Both the position numbers and the translations under genes were made by a program. 64,000 nucleotides of DNA from Xylogone sp. PMI_703. Taxonomy: Eukaryota > Ascomycota > Leotiomycetes. The stretch's first letter is position 1. Each line of letters starts with the position of its first letter. Below, piece after piece: positions 1-12,448 of this stretch. Under the pieces are notes generated by a model, which did no database searches, had not been told where the DNA came from, and saw nothing but the letters and a program-made list of their open reading frames with translations. The DNA is taken from assembly GCA_021399445.1 (NCBI GenBank), contig JAJTUQ010000003.1, forward strand, positions 7,991,044 through 8,055,043, given 5' to 3'.

Positions 1-222
1 TTATTCTCGAATGGAAGAACTGAAAGCGTAGGAGATAGATCCTATGCTGAGAATGGAAGCAATCGAAGTTCAAATGAATGTGAGGATTATCTCAGTGAAA
101 AAGACGCTGACGATAGAAAACTCTGTGTGGACAATAGCAACTTAAAATGGAGCAATGTTCATATAAACAAAGACTGTACACATGGAACTGTATCTTCCAA
201 GTCAGAGATTGAAATCAGTTGA
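1..222 (+). CDS. possible 3' end of a gene running in from the left
   Basis: Frame 1 is open from the first base to a TGA at 220-222, 73 codons. The translation is hydrophilic and rich in Ser, Asn, Asp, Glu and Lys, with no hydrophobic segment and no recognised motif. It has the look of a disordered C-terminal tail, but a 73-codon open frame can occur by chance. No start is visible because the reading frame enters from outside the window. A small separate ORF at 318-524 downstream is unrelated in frame and is not supported. Confidence 0.3.
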   Translation, partial: LFSNGRTESVGDRSYAENGSNRSSNECEDYLSEKDADDRKLCVDNSNLKWSNVHINKDCTHGTVSSKSEIEIS

Positions 223-3200
223 TAAAAAACATGCACACACGACATTCGAGGCATCGAGCATGCTATTGCTAACAAGAACTCTAGAAGCCAGTGTAATTTT
301 CAAGAAGCATTGGACCTGTGCAAGACGAGTTAGGTGCACTAATTGAAGTGGGCTTCAAAAGCCAAGTGTACGGCAAGATAAGTGATGAAAGTATTTGGAG
401 TGACCCAACTACTGCGAATATGAACATTTATATGGTCAAATGCACGCTTACAGTGAAAATCAAATGGGAGGGGGTTGCAATACCGAGCACCTTGAATAGT
501 AATTATTCGTATGATGGCGTTTAGTCAAGAAAGAGATCGTAGAGAATTAATCGTAGGAAGAGGAAGAAGCAACCACGGCTAGATTTGCAACCAGGCTGAC
601 AGCTCATCTGTATTCTTCGACGGTAATCGTCAATTGACATGATGCCTGCCTTGAATTCCATCTACCTCTGCTCTCCATGATAAGCATTACTTCCTTGATG
701 CCGATGTCAATAGCAAGGTCAAAGCTGACCCAGGCATCATCATCCACCTGGGCAAGGAAAAGGAGGAAGGTCCAAGCCAAGGCTGACAGAATTTAATGAC
801 TCATGTGCATGCCATATATATATAGCACCCGAGCAATATCGGCTCAAAGCTGCATGGCTCAAGAAAGAGAAGCAAAAGAAATATATACATGCGTATATAG
901 ACAGGATGTGGAATTGAGGAAAGGAGGGAGAGGAGAAGTGTGCGCCAATTGTAATAGTACCTGCAGTAGTACGGTAGCTGAGCATGATAAAAGCACTTGC
1001 ATCATGCAGGGACCGATGGTAAGGAGAAGCAGAGCCAAGTGCTCACATGCATTGGATGCTGAATCCGAGACACCTGACTGGGGTTCGGATGACTAGGAGA
1101 GACGTGTACGTGGACGGTACGCTGCTAAGAAAAGCAAAAGCAAGAAGAAGGAAGATAAAAGTAACAAACAAGGCAGCAATTATTGAGTGAGATCTGCGGG
1201 TGCGTGTGCGCAAGATTGCTCACATCTTCTGGAAGACGTCCAAGTTCGGGGTGGAACGGAATAAGTTAATTGCCCGACTTGCTGGGTCTGGACCTGGATC
1301 TTGTAGACAAAGCCAGATGCAGCCCTTGGATGTTATCACCATCAGAGCGTTGTTCATGTTGCTTTTGATACGGATCTGGCTCCGAACGGGACAGAAGACA
1401 AGCCACAGCCGCAAATCACATATCACATATCACCCCATAACGAACAGATATGATATAGATACACGATGGCGTTGAACCTTTTCTTTTCTTTTCTCTTCGG
1501 TGAAACCAGACGGGTACACGGCGGATCTGCGAGCAGCCGCTGGTGGGCTGGGATCGGGTCCTCCTGCCCGAGTTGTGCCTGGTCGATATTCGATCGGGTG
1601 GCGGCAGATCTGAATCGTGAATTATGTGATGGAAATCCGGTGGGTCCCGAGCTTCTTGCTTTTTCTGCTCGCTCTTGTTCCCTGTGTGTGTACTGTGTAT
1701 CTGCGTATCGTGTGTGAAGAGTCTGACTTTTGCTTTTCTTTGTGCATCTCGTACCTGGAGCTTGGCTAGGTTGGGAAGGTTGGAATGCTGTTTCTGAGGG
1801 GGATCGTCAGGTACAGTGCAGCACAGTGCAGGACGGTTCATGTGCGAGACGTATCGTGTACAGTGCTCATCTATGGTTCCTTCCTGGATGCAGAGTAGTT
1901 CTGGTACCTTCGTACAAAACACCTGGCAGGTGGATATCCATTGAGGCCTTGCCCTTCTGGGTAGTTGGACTGGTGGGAGAATCAGAAGAGATGGGTGGTT
2001 CTTTTCTTGGGCTGGATCAGAAGCTAAAAACCAATAACGGAGGGATAGGCCATTATCTAATTATGTGGCTCGCACTTGGAACCGGCGATGTGTGGTATGG
2101 TACCTGGGAGGTTGTGCAAGTGAGGTCGATGATGTAGTACTCGGTGCATAGGAATACACAGCACCCATACGCAAGTTATTCTACAGTGCTATTGCTCTCC
2201 ACATTCCCGTGACTGTGGCTTGTCCTTTTTCAGCCTCCTATACGTACAGACTGTAAGCTCTATTACCGTGCCGCAGTTATCTCTCGTCATCATGGCTGGA
2301 GAGGTCTCCTGCACACAAGGGCTGAGGGGACCATCAGGGTATATCTGGCCTCTTGTATGACGCACTCTCTGTGGTTTTTGCCGCAGCACCGAATTCTCGG
2401 CCTCACCGTAAGGTGATGTCAAGGTCTGGGTGGGAAGACTGAGAAGCGGTCACGATAAAGTTATCGTACACAATCATAATATTTACAGCAAAAGGGAGCC
2501 CAGAGAGGGAGAGGGAGAGGGAGCGCGCGCCGCGAGGGCAGAAACGCGTAAAGAGGCTACAATAGCGCAGCGGGGGCTGGGCGTGTACTGCGGCCCTGCT
2601 GATTGGCTGCCGGCGCGGCTGCATGAGCTAGTGGGCGTCTCCCAATTTCCGAGATCAATGCCGTCGAAACAAAACAAAACAGATCCCCCAAATTGAAGGT
2701 GCAGCGCGGATAAGGTGCGAAGCATGATAGCATAACAGGATGACAGGAGCTACGGTGCTGTAGAAGTTGTACGCAGGACGGTGTCAGGTATCAGGTATCA
2801 GGAACCCAGAAAATTACACAGTACACAGCGCGCCCAAATCCTGCAATAAGAGGGCCAATAATGGGCAATAAAAGTGCGAATTAAGGACGAAAGGGAGCGG
2901 ACATCCCTCCAATGAACAGGGCGATTGGGAGTTTTGTTCTGGACCTGGGGGCAGCTGGAGCTTGGTTTGATCCGTTTCCTGAAACATCATCCTCAGCCTT
3001 TTTTGGCGGCGAGGTGCCGAGATGTTATGCATGCTTCCTCTCCCACGCTGTGCGGCGGACCACGGGCCTGGTTGTTTCGAGACATCATCTGACGAATGCC
3101 ACGTCAGAATTGGCCCTCGACAGCGTAAACAATCACGACCACCAGCCCGCGATGCTCTCGCTGAGTGGACGCGGGGCCGTGATGGGCAGACGTCGAGGGA

Positions 3201-4450
3201 GCAGCAACTTGCAAGCAGGAAGAAAAGAGGAGCCTTGGAGGCGAAATCACTGCAGTTGCGACCAGTGCTGTCGTTGGGCACACCACCATCGACACGAGTC
3301 CCCATGCTGCAAATGAGCACAACGGAGGCGTACTGTGGTATTGTTGGCCAGGATCGAAGATCGATTGCTGCGAGCACCATGCGACCGCTGGTTGTGTTCT
3401 CTAGTTCCTGCCCGAGAGCCCGGTACGGTATGTTCTTTTTGTGAGGTTAGAGAGCAAAAGAAAAGGAGAAAGAGGGAAAAGCAAAGAACTGGTAATTAAT
3501 TAATCCACGCAGGAAAGAAGAAAGAGAGAGCGAGAGAGAGAAAGAAGGAGGTGAATGAGAATACCGTAAAAAGGTAAAAAAAAGGAAAAAAGAGACAGCT
3601 AGTTGAGGATCTGGCTTTGACATCTCGACAGCTTTTTATGTGAGCTGGCCGACTGAGAGGCCGTTACATGACTGTCCTGCCCAAGAGAGTACCGTGACCT
3701 GAGACAGCGCGCGCCGTCATCACAAACACCACGAGTAATCATTCTTCCACGCGGCGAGTGGATGTACTTGTAAATAGCGGTAGAGCCTGAGAGTCTGGTA
3801 GTCTGGCATACCCGTCTGATCTCTTCCGCAGGACCCAGATTTCCTTTTTCGTTTTTCAATTGAATTGCTGTGTAAGCTCGTACACAGTACCTTACCTTAC
3901 TTACAGTACTGTAAGACACGAAGCACTGGAGAGTTTCCTGCACAGTGGCTTTACAGTACACTCCTACACCGGCGCTGGATAGACTTCCCCAGCCCAACAC
4001 ATCAGCTTGGTCACGGAGACCATAGAGTACCGTATCATCCTCGCATCCCAAGGTCGTGGCCGTGGTCGTGATCAACATCCCAGGACCCAACACGGATGGC
4101 GCGGTAGGAGGCAGAGCAGAGAACACACTCCCACTCCCCGCTGTCAACCGCACACCAGTTCGTCCTGCTGTCAAGGGCTTCTTCTCGTCAATTATTCTGT
4201 CATCTAATCATATCCACCCATTAAAAGTTGTTCATACAAGTACGAATGAGTACAGGGCTACGGCTACGGTGGATTCATTACTGGTCAGCTGCTGGGCTGC
4301 TAATTAGTGCGGGACATAGGACTCGGGTGCAGGAGCCTCCTTCAGCAGCAACAAGCAGCACCACCAGATCGGTCGGGCATCTCCTGCATTTCGTCACACC
4401 TCCAGTAGTATCCCAGCCCTGTTGTTGCTTGACAGCTCGAAACTCTTGAA
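223..4450. other. long gene-free stretch
   Basis: I find no convincing coding region. The longest open frames (about 135-190 codons, on both strands) have Arg, Ser, Cys and His-rich translations typical of GC-rich noncoding DNA, lack conserved motifs and overlap each other. There is a short GA-rich tract around 3510-3600 and small tandem pieces such as the repeated 'ggtatca' near 2785-2801. The stretch may contain distal regulatory sequence or a noncoding transcript for the kinase downstream; nothing in the sequence decides this. Confidence 0.4.
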
Positions 4451-5365
4451 CCATCTTTGTTTCTTTTTGCTTTATTTCCCGCGTCGAAAGAATCCTTCCT
4501 CCGTCCGAGAGCCACCACGATCTGGTGGTACTGGCTAATTATTAACGCAGGCGCCGCGGTTCCAGGTGCAAGTCAGACGAGCGAGGTCGAGGTTGCAACT
4601 TCACCACCGCCTTCCCCTTTTCATCGCCCCAAAACCTCGCTAAGTCGCTTCCCAGGCGCGAAAAGGGAAATTACAGCAACACAACCCAAACCTTCGCTCT
4701 CCCCCCGTCCTGCCTCTCCTCCGACTGGCTCCAACTCCCTCCCTCATCACCCTTCCAGAAGGCCTTGCCCTCTTCCTTCCAAGATCGCGGGCTTCACCAC
4801 GCTCGAACCTGCCTGCCCTCACCTCTCTTTGCATCTCTCTCTCGCGCATCCTCACCCTCGTTGTCACTTCTCCCGCCTCTATCGAACCCTTCACCCCTTT
4901 CCCTCTCCCTCTCACCTCGTCCCTCACTCCTTTCTCCCTCACTTTCCGCCAGCCTGCCCAAACGGCTCGATCCAATCACCACCTTCACACCCAATTGATT
5001 CGCCACGAGCTGGCTGCGGCGCCACCCCTAACCCGCGTTGCTCGTCTGGAGATCTTACTCGCATCAAACGCAGCATCCATCCTTTCACCAGCCAACACTT
5101 TGTTTTGGGCGGGCTCCCTTTATCTCAGCTCAGCTCAGCCGCCAGGAATCTTGTCGACCACAGCATCTACTGCCGCGACAAACATCATGAGACTGGGAGG
5201 ATTGAACTGACAAAAGCCGCAATAAACAATTACAGATCAGAGGAAGAAAAAAAAAGAAAGGAATATTACACGGCAAATCAGGGGCGTCAACAGACATAAC
5301 TAGTCCTTGATTGATAGCATCTCGCGGTTCGCGGATTGCGCGCCGAGAACTGAGGAAACCAAAAT
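4450..5365 (+). promoter_or_regulatory. pyrimidine-rich leader and promoter region of the Kin4-like kinase gene
   Basis: The 900 bases before the kinase start are strongly C/T-rich on the + strand (especially 4600-5000), a composition common in promoters and 5' leaders of highly expressed or regulatory filamentous-fungal genes. One frame stays open for 280 codons (4457-5299), but its translation is low-complexity Pro/Ser/His/Leu and a complementary frame on the minus strand is also open, so I read it as a by-product of the CT tract. A small repeat of 'cagct' occurs near 5125-5140. Confidence 0.45.
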
Positions 5366-8300
5366 ATGTCTTCAGCGACCTTGCAAGCTACGCCGCATCA
5401 GCCTACAACAGTATCTGCTTCACACTCTCCGGTTGCTGCGGGTGCGCCCGCGGTGTCGAGTCTTCAATATCAGGCCGGCTCGGCATCACCTCAGGACGCC
5501 TACTATAACCAGAACGCTGCCAACGGCGCTTCTTCCACCAGGCGACCTAGCGGCAGACCTAGTGGCAATGGCACGACGACAAACAACGCACAAGCGACTC
5601 AGTATTACTCTTCATCTGGAAGTTCGCCAGTCTCGCAGGCCCCAAATCCCAGGCCGATAAACTCGGCAGGCCAGGCTGCTACCGCAGTCACCACGTCTAC
5701 TGCTTCCTCAGGATACGTAGCAATGGCTCCAGGAGATCACCAACGCGGCGTGCCCCCAGTCGTGTCACCACGAACCTCATCCAATCGAAACGGGGGAGGT
5801 GGAAGCTCGAGAAGGTCAGGGAATGCTCTGGATGAACGTACAGTGGGCTCACCGAGAGGACCCTCTTCCAACGAAGGTGACAGGAAGACCCGCGAGCGAA
5901 GCAATGGACAGGTTAACGGTGGAAATGGGGATGCTACTGCAGATGATGCGGCTCGGTCGAGACGTAGACAAGCACAGCATGAATCCTTACCATATAGACC
6001 CAGCAGCAATCGAGAGAATAGGTCTGCGCCGGGCTCTTCTGCAGCCCAGAGCAGGTCACAGGCAGCGGGAGCAGTTGACCCCACGTCTCCAATTGCTCTC
6101 TCTCGCGAAGCTAGCGAGGTCTTGAATCGTGTGATTGTCAGCAAGCCAGAAGTGGATTTGGATCGGGAGCGTGAGAGAATGGCTGAGACGATACCGTCGC
6201 CGCCAATGTCGAATACCAGTCCTGCGTCTGAGCGACCTATGGGCTCCATTGAAGTGGTTGAAGGCGGCGGTGGTGGTAGCCGTTCGGGTCATCGATCTCG
6301 ACAGGACCACTCTAGCTCGAAAAGAGAAAGAAATACCAAATTTGGAGATTATTACCTCGGAGCTACACTTGGTGAAGGTGAATTCGGAAAAGTGAAGATG
6401 GGCTGGAAACAAGAAGGAGGCGTACAGGTAAGCCTATCCCTTCTCGTCGTTCGGGCGGGATTAAGTTTCTTATATTATATATGATCGCTAACACATCTAC
6501 ATAAAGGTTGCAATCAAGCTCATTCGACGGGATAGTGTCGGGACAAACTCGACGAGACTCGCTAAGATATACCGTGAAATTGCGATCCTTCGAGAGGTGT
6601 CGCATCCGAATATTGTTCGGCTACATGAAATGGTTGAGACAGAACGGCAGATAGGCATCATCCTAGAATATGCATCGGGAGGTGAACTTTTTGACTACAT
6701 TCTCAATAATCGGTATTTAAAGGATAATGCCGCTCGCCGTTTATTTGCACAGCTAGTCTCTGGAGTTGGATATCTGCATAAGAAGGGCATTGTTCACCGG
6801 GATTTAAAACTAGAAAACCTGCTATTAGATCGCAATCGCAACATCATCATTACTGACTTTGGTTTTGCAAACACATTCAACCCGGATGATGAACTGAGCG
6901 ACGAGATTGAATATAACCTATCCAGCCGGGAGTTTGTCAAGAAGATGGAACTAGATAAGATCTTGCCAGGGGGATATAGGAGAGGCGATCTGATGCAGAC
7001 GAGCTGTGGAAGTCCTTGCTATGCAGCGCCAGAGCTGGTAGTCAGTGACTCTTTATATACTGGACGAAAAGTCGACGTTTGGAGCTGCGGTGTTATATTG
7101 GTTAGTTGAGAAGCGTTTGGCCTTGTACTTTTTTCCGTTTTTGTTTTGCTAACCTGATTTCCAGTATGCCATGTTAGCGGGCTACCTGCCATTCGACGAT
7201 GATCCAGCGAACCCAGAAGGAGACAATATTAACCTCCTTTATAAATACATAGTATCAACACCGCTGACTTTTCCCGAATATGTCACACCCCATGCACGAG
7301 ATCTCTTGCGACGCATACTTGTGCCAGATCCACGGAAACGGGCCGACCTCTTCGAGGTAGCAAGGCATAGCTGGTTAAGTGAATACGCTCATGTTGTTGG
7401 ATTTATTACTAGCAGCACGACCTCGTCCGGAGACATTGCTCTTGCCACAGTGGCTCCTGAGGAGCAGACCGACCCCCCACTACTTGCCAGAAGTGCATCT
7501 GTCAGAGAACCTTCGTCTAAGGCTCAGAAACCTACATCTGCAGTGGGTGATCTCAGTCGGAAGCATGGTAACGTCGATCCAGATGCTGAAGAGGCGTTAC
7601 CCAAATCGTCAAAAGACAACAAGCGGAGAACGGTCCAGGTGGAATATGTTGCGCCTCGCTCGCAAACTCAACGGGGCGAAGCTGCACCAGCACCGGCCCC
7701 AGTTGCTCGTACCCGCGCTCGGTCTGGCAGCCAAGGCCCCGTGGAAGTATCAACCACCTTACCGACCAGAAGAGATGTGGCCGCGGAGAAACCATTCCCT
7801 CAAGATGGTGCTGCCAGAGATGGACAGCATTCCAACCACGGAAGGCAGCCGTCAAACTCACAGTATCAACAAGCACCATCCCGATCCCGCGCTGTATCAG
7901 ACAACGCATTTGGTACACCATCAATTGCGAGACCACCTACTGGCGGCTCTATGACATCAACTGCGAGCAGATCGGGACAATTGCCAACCAGGGGCTCTTA
8001 CGGTCAGCCAGTAGCACCGACTGTTGCTGGTACGAATGTGCATGGCCGCATGTCTCAGCCAAAGTCAGGGAAGGGCTATACTATCTCTGCACCAATACCC
8101 CAAGAGCAGTTTGGATCCGACTATGGTCGCCCCAGCGTTGCTCAAGTACCGAAAGTATCGAGATATGCCGGAAATGTAGACGGAGGGGCCGCACCAGCAC
8201 CGGAAGTTAAGGGCCACAAGAGATCGAGCACAATTGGTGGTATCTTCAGCAGGACGAACTCAATATTTGGGAGAAGCTCAGATAAGAACCAAGAGAAGGC

Positions 8301-9060
8301 ATCCAAGAAGTCGTATCCTCCTGTTAGCATGACTACTATTCCTACAGCTCCAGGTGCTGAAACACCACGACAATCTATTGACTCGCGCCGTTCGATATCG
8401 TTTGGATTTGGGAAGAAGAGGAGTGGAAGCATCACTGGCTCGCAGACAACGCTTCCAGAAAAGCCTAGACGGTTCTCTGCATTACTTCCCCAAGCATTCT
8501 CTTTGAAAGCGATTGGTTTAGGCAAGGACTCAACCCCGGACACCCCAACTTCAGATCCTGCATATGACCGAGCGGATTATATGGAACCTCCTCAAACTAG
8601 TAGGAGTGACCCGAGAAATCTCACCACCAGAGATCAACAATACCTAGGAAACGGAGCGTACGAGACCCAGGCAGAGAACAATATGCAAAGAGCAGTTTCA
8701 GCAGCAACCCCACCTCAACATCAACGATATCCATCCCAAGGGCAGGGTCAATACGCTCCTGCAAATTTCCGCTCAGGTGAATCGGCTGTAACCGATTCCC
8801 AGACCTCCCTTGACAGACGAGCTCTTTATGCCGAGGGATATAACCAGCATGATCCCGAGGCGCGCAGGCAACAAGCACCTCCCCCTGCGCGAGCAGGCAA
8901 GGGCGTGTTGACGAAGAATAATCGTAGGTTTACTGATGCCTACGAACAAGAGCAAAATAATGGCTTTGGACCAAGCCACGTGGATAATGCAGGAAGTAGT
9001 GGTGCTGCAAGAAAAGTAATGGATTTCTTCCGACGAAGAGGAAGGGCCAGAGTAGAGTGA
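5366..9060 (+). CDS. KIN4: Kin4-family serine/threonine protein kinase (spindle-position checkpoint type)
   Basis: Exons 5366-6427, 6507-7100 and 7165-9060, both introns phase 0, give 1183 aa. The ATG at 5366 has AAA before it and opens a Ser/Gln/Pro-rich N-terminal region of about 320 residues. The kinase domain follows: GEGEFG loop 336-341, VAIK Lys358, HRDLK 451-455 (Asp453), DFG 471-473, APE 528-530. The activation segment carries a long insert between DFG and APE, ending in MQTSCGSPCYAAPE, which with the adjacent subdomain IX-XI sequence ([20 protein letters not shown]) is the Kin4/Frk1 signature. Thr519 aligns with the Elm1-phosphorylated Thr of yeast Kin4. A disordered 500-residue C-terminal region ends in a basic, amphipathic segment, VMDFFRRRGR, seen at the end of other fungal Kin4 proteins. 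In yeast, Kin4 restrains mitotic exit when the spindle is misplaced; the role here is inferred from family. Confidence 0.93.
6428..6506 (+). other. intron 1 of the Kin4-like kinase gene
   Basis: GTAAGC donor after the GGVQ codons and an AAAG acceptor before GTTGCAATCAAG. It separates the glycine loop from the VAIK lysine, and removal keeps the frame. Confidence 0.9.
7101..7164 (+). other. intron 2 of the Kin4-like kinase gene
   Basis: GTTAGT donor, GCTAAC branch-point-like sequence near 7148, TTCCAG acceptor. Splicing joins WSCGVIL to [10 protein letters not shown], the continuous subdomain IX sequence expected for a kinase. Confidence 0.92.
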
Positions 9061-11263
9061 GAAGGTGGACTCCAATTTTGAGTGGCATTTACTTCCGCTT
9101 GATCCAAATCACGCATACGTCTTTAACGCGCTATGCTGCGAATATGCAGACATTTGAGACGCTTACACTCCACTTCGCCCTATACAACTATCTACCGGTG
9201 TTTGCTTGTTTTTGTGCATGTCTATACTTGGAAGCTTTGGCGATGTTTTGTTAGAAAGTTATATTCCCCGGCGGCGCATCATAAGCTCTCACAGAAGTAT
9301 TTCCCAATAATCATTTGTTTGTGCGTGGTGTTTGATTTTTGATTTCGTTACGCTCATTGAAATTCCCAATTTTTCATGTTTCTCTCACTCACTCTGAATC
9401 TTTGGCGGATTAAGGCGGACAATGGCCGAGCTTTGAACCCTTGGCGGCTCTCTTGTGTGTGCATGGGAGTTCTGGAGTTAGAACCAACGTTTATTTTATT
9501 TTTCTATTAATGGACAGGAGGCTTTTGAAGTTGGATTTGGCTTTTTTCGTTTTTAAAGTATGCGTATAGGCCGCAAAGCAAGTATAAGCCAGGCATAGTA
9601 GACGGGGGAAAAGAAAGTCAGAATTTCATGTAGATGAATTTGGGAGAATTATGGCATATTTTTGTTTCTTTTCCCCTCGTCGTTGTAGTACAATAGGGGG
9701 AGAACGTCTTTTAAAAACGGGGAAACTTTTATAGTTTAGGAGAAGATATAATCATGAATTGAGTGCGCCGAGAAAGTCTTTATATTCATTTGTGGTAGTA
9801 GTACGCACTGTGATATTGCTAAGTTAAGTTGGTAGTCGTAATTGGTCCTTGCCTGCTCTTGATCGGACTGTTAAGATAAAGTTGTGGTTTTAACTTAGCC
9901 CAATAATGGAAGGACATGTATATCAGTGACGACATTACTTGTAGGTTTACTGAGTTATCGAACCGGATAGAATACCGGGCGAGGAGATATCTACCTATAT
10001 GGACAAGGAAAACAGAAGATACGGAGAAGAGTACTTCAAGAGGGACTGAGAACGTGGTAGATTACATGGGAAAGCCATGAATTAACTGAATTAAACAGGC
10101 CGAGTTAAAGGAATGAATGTTCATGTAGATAAGATACAGGACAGGATTACCTCAATTCCCTTCTCCATTCCGTTTTCCTTCCTACCACCCTGGCCGTATA
10201 CCTTATAATCCTGGAAACTTGGTGTCTGAAATGAGCGATCCTTTCTCATGTCTACGAAGGTAAATAGGAAGCGAAATGGTTATGTGGTGTAGAGTTGTCA
10301 TGAAATGGTCTGAGATGGGGATTTGTCTTCAATACGCGAGGGAGATGCGGCAAGTACGACTGCTACTGGGAGAATGAGGTGCCTTCAACTTCGATATCCG
10401 TAATAAGGATAGTATCTGTTTGGTAAAGGAAGCAAGTTAAGAATATTCATTGATATTTTGTCTTAATGTTTTTCGAGTCTTGTGATTGGGAGAACATATG
10501 CTTCCGGGCCCTCTCCATGGTCGAAACTCGTTATCGTTTGGATGTGTCACATATTGTGTAATGAAACTGCATATCATCGCGATCCGTGGGGGGCAGGTTG
10601 CTGCAATGGCTTGGGCTTTCATCGAGTTGAGCGTAAAGTGGTTTCCTTATGGTGTTTCTTTTCGGTATTTCCTAGAACTAGCTCTATGATGGGGAGTTTC
10701 CAAACTGATAGGCGTTTAAGCTCTCCTCCAGACATTCCTCGTTTAGTGGAACGCGACTGATATGTGATAACAGATGCAAATGATTGGTAACTCAGGTGTT
10801 ACAGATATTCATTCTTCCTCCAGCTGATATCCCTGGTATAGATATCTCTCACCCATGTGGATGAAATGAGGTGAGCAGACTGGATATTATTGCCTTCGTA
10901 AAAGTGATGGAGGACCTCGCGATCAAAAACTCGTAGTGGCTGGCGGTATTTGTATGTCGAGTACTCTTTAGTAGTGATGGTGGTGGTCAGACATTTTGAT
11001 AGAACAGAACGTAATATGCCGCAAATAAGATCTTCGATACTAGTAACCTCGCCATCCCGCCTTGATGAGGGATACAAGAAGTCACTATCCTCAGTCCTGT
11101 TGTCGATAGGTTACCGACTTGATTCTTCATCAATCTCGCATATGGTCGCATTCAATAGCCACCGGTAGTTGTGCTGGCATCTTTCGTAGCGTATTCCTCC
11201 GAACTGAGAGCTATGGAATCGGGTATGCTCTAGGAATGATCTTGAAATTCTCGCCCAATATAT
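9061..11263. other. intergenic region, no gene recognised
   Basis: This holds the 3' flank of the kinase gene. Only short open frames (under 95 codons) occur and none has a recognisable domain or a plausible exon structure. I see no tRNA-like or repeat structure. Confidence 0.4.
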
Positions 11264-11614
11264 CTAATCTGTAGATTTCCCTCTGGAGCCCATTTGACCT
11301 CGTACAAGCGGCTCGCGTAGTCGCTCGGCGTTGAGGCGTGCAGTGTAGAATATAATCAAGAGGACGATGACACATATGAGTGGTATGACGATGGGACGAA
11401 TGGAGCTGCGTCGAATTGTCTTCTTTGGAGCTCGTTGAGGCAGAGGCAGTGAGCTCTGGTATCGCTGGAGCTCTGTTATGTTGATGTTACGGTCGAGAGG
11501 CATTCTGTCTTTGTATCTGCGATGATTGTAGCTAGACTCGGGGGTCGTTTGGTTAAAAGGCTGTGGTACAAATAGGAGGCGAGCTCGACGAGAAAGCGAT
11601 TCCATATCGAACAT
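11264..11614 (-). CDS. small single-pass membrane protein candidate, 116 aa
   Basis: A single open frame of 116 codons. Residues 1-70 are basic and polar; a strongly hydrophobic segment (PIVIPLICVIVLLIIFY, roughly residues 73-90) follows an Arg-rich stretch, which by the positive-inside rule suggests an N-in, C-out type II membrane protein with a short basic tail. I do not recognise a family. The clean transmembrane segment in a coding-like context makes this better than a random ORF, but there is no homology support. A second in-frame Met at codon 4 could also be the start. Confidence 0.35.
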   Translation of the reverse strand: MFDMESLSRRARLLFVPQPFNQTTPESSYNHRRYKDRMPLDRNINITELQRYQSSLPLPQRAPKKTIRRSSIRPIVIPLICVIVLLIIFYTARLNAERLREPLVRGQMGSRGKSTD

Positions 11615-11757
11615 TGTCGGCGTCAGTGCTTAGATGAGCTCGGATTGGCCAATCAAACGTCGTGTTGCACAATAGTACTGAAAGCAGGTCGAAGCCGTTG
11701 GAAATGGTAGTTGGTTGTGGTCTGAGTAGATTAATGTGAAATATGTTTCAATGAGAA

Positions 11758-11949
11758 ATGGATAAAACCCATGTAGGATTCTTTTTGATACTTATATTAG
11801 CCCTTGGAATGTTGACTGGTTGGTCCGAATACCAACATACTTCCTCCAGTCCAAATACGCAACCGAGGGCTTTCCTGTCAGAGTACACCAAAGCTCGAGA
11901 GCTCCAAATATTACGAAGTTCTAGAACACACGTTATTACAGAGAAATAA
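11758..11949 (+). CDS. candidate small secreted or membrane peptide, 63 aa
   Basis: 63 codons. The N-terminus (MDKTHVGFFLILILALGM) looks like a signal peptide or signal anchor, followed by a polar Ser/Thr/Arg-rich stretch with no cysteines. It sits 144 bp from, and is divergent to, the 116-aa candidate at 11264-11614, so the two could share a promoter. A chance ORF remains quite possible. Confidence 0.2.
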   Translation: MDKTHVGFFLILILALGMLTGWSEYQHTSSSPNTQPRAFLSEYTKARELQILRSSRTHVITEK

Positions 11950-12448
11950 TCTTATCAAATATTGATTAGTGGACTGGAGTGTATTGATATACTATGTAGT
12001 ACAAAAACGGGCCAAGAAGATTATATGTGTTCACGTAGCATTAGATGGAGCAAGGAATTTCCAAATACTCTACGGGATTCCGGTCAAGACCAGGGAGCGT
12101 AATTATGTAGGTAAGCATCATGAATCTTGCCACGGGAATTAAAGTAGTTACGGGTTAAGTTTAAATGTTAAGGGTGGAAGTCGATAAGCTTTTGGTGAAG
12201 CTTGGTGGAGATCCGAACTTGCGCGAGCGGTTCTTTAATAAGCCTGAGAATTGCCTTCTGCCACCGCCTTACGTCCCGCTTGAACTGTGCTTCATCCCTG
12301 CTCTTACCCGGCGTAGGTACTTCTTCCCAAACATCACACTTTGCGCCCGGGCTGCTTACTCTGTAATTAACTGGCTGTAGAAAGAGTACCCCCATGGAAT
12401 AATGTGATTCTTCGAATTTACCAGGCTATTCATTGTTTGTTGCCGGCG
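11950..12448. other. intergenic, upstream flank of the Zn2Cys6 factor
   Basis: No supported gene. It probably carries the promoter and leader of the transcription factor that starts at 12449; no recognisable operator or TATA element stands out. Confidence 0.3.

Noticed and set aside
1416..1922. 168-codon minus-strand frame
   Set aside because: No motif, composition typical of GC-rich noncoding DNA, overlaps frames on the other strand of equal quality.
2814..3380. 188-codon minus-strand frame
   Set aside because: Cys/Arg/Ser-rich with no domain or exon context; frames on the plus strand overlap it.
3599..4174. 191-codon minus-strand frame
   Set aside because: No recognisable family or hydrophobic pattern; overlapped by several plus-strand frames.
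4457..5299. 280-codon plus-strand frame as a protein-coding gene
   Set aside because: Translation is low-complexity Pro/Ser/His from a C/T tract, no domain, opposite strand also open, and it abuts the kinase start.
5737..6249. 170-codon minus-strand frame
   Set aside because: Shadow of the Ser/Arg-rich N-terminal exon of the Kin4-like kinase.
7379..7954. 191-codon plus frame and 127-codon minus frame
   Set aside because: Alternative frames of kinase exon 3.
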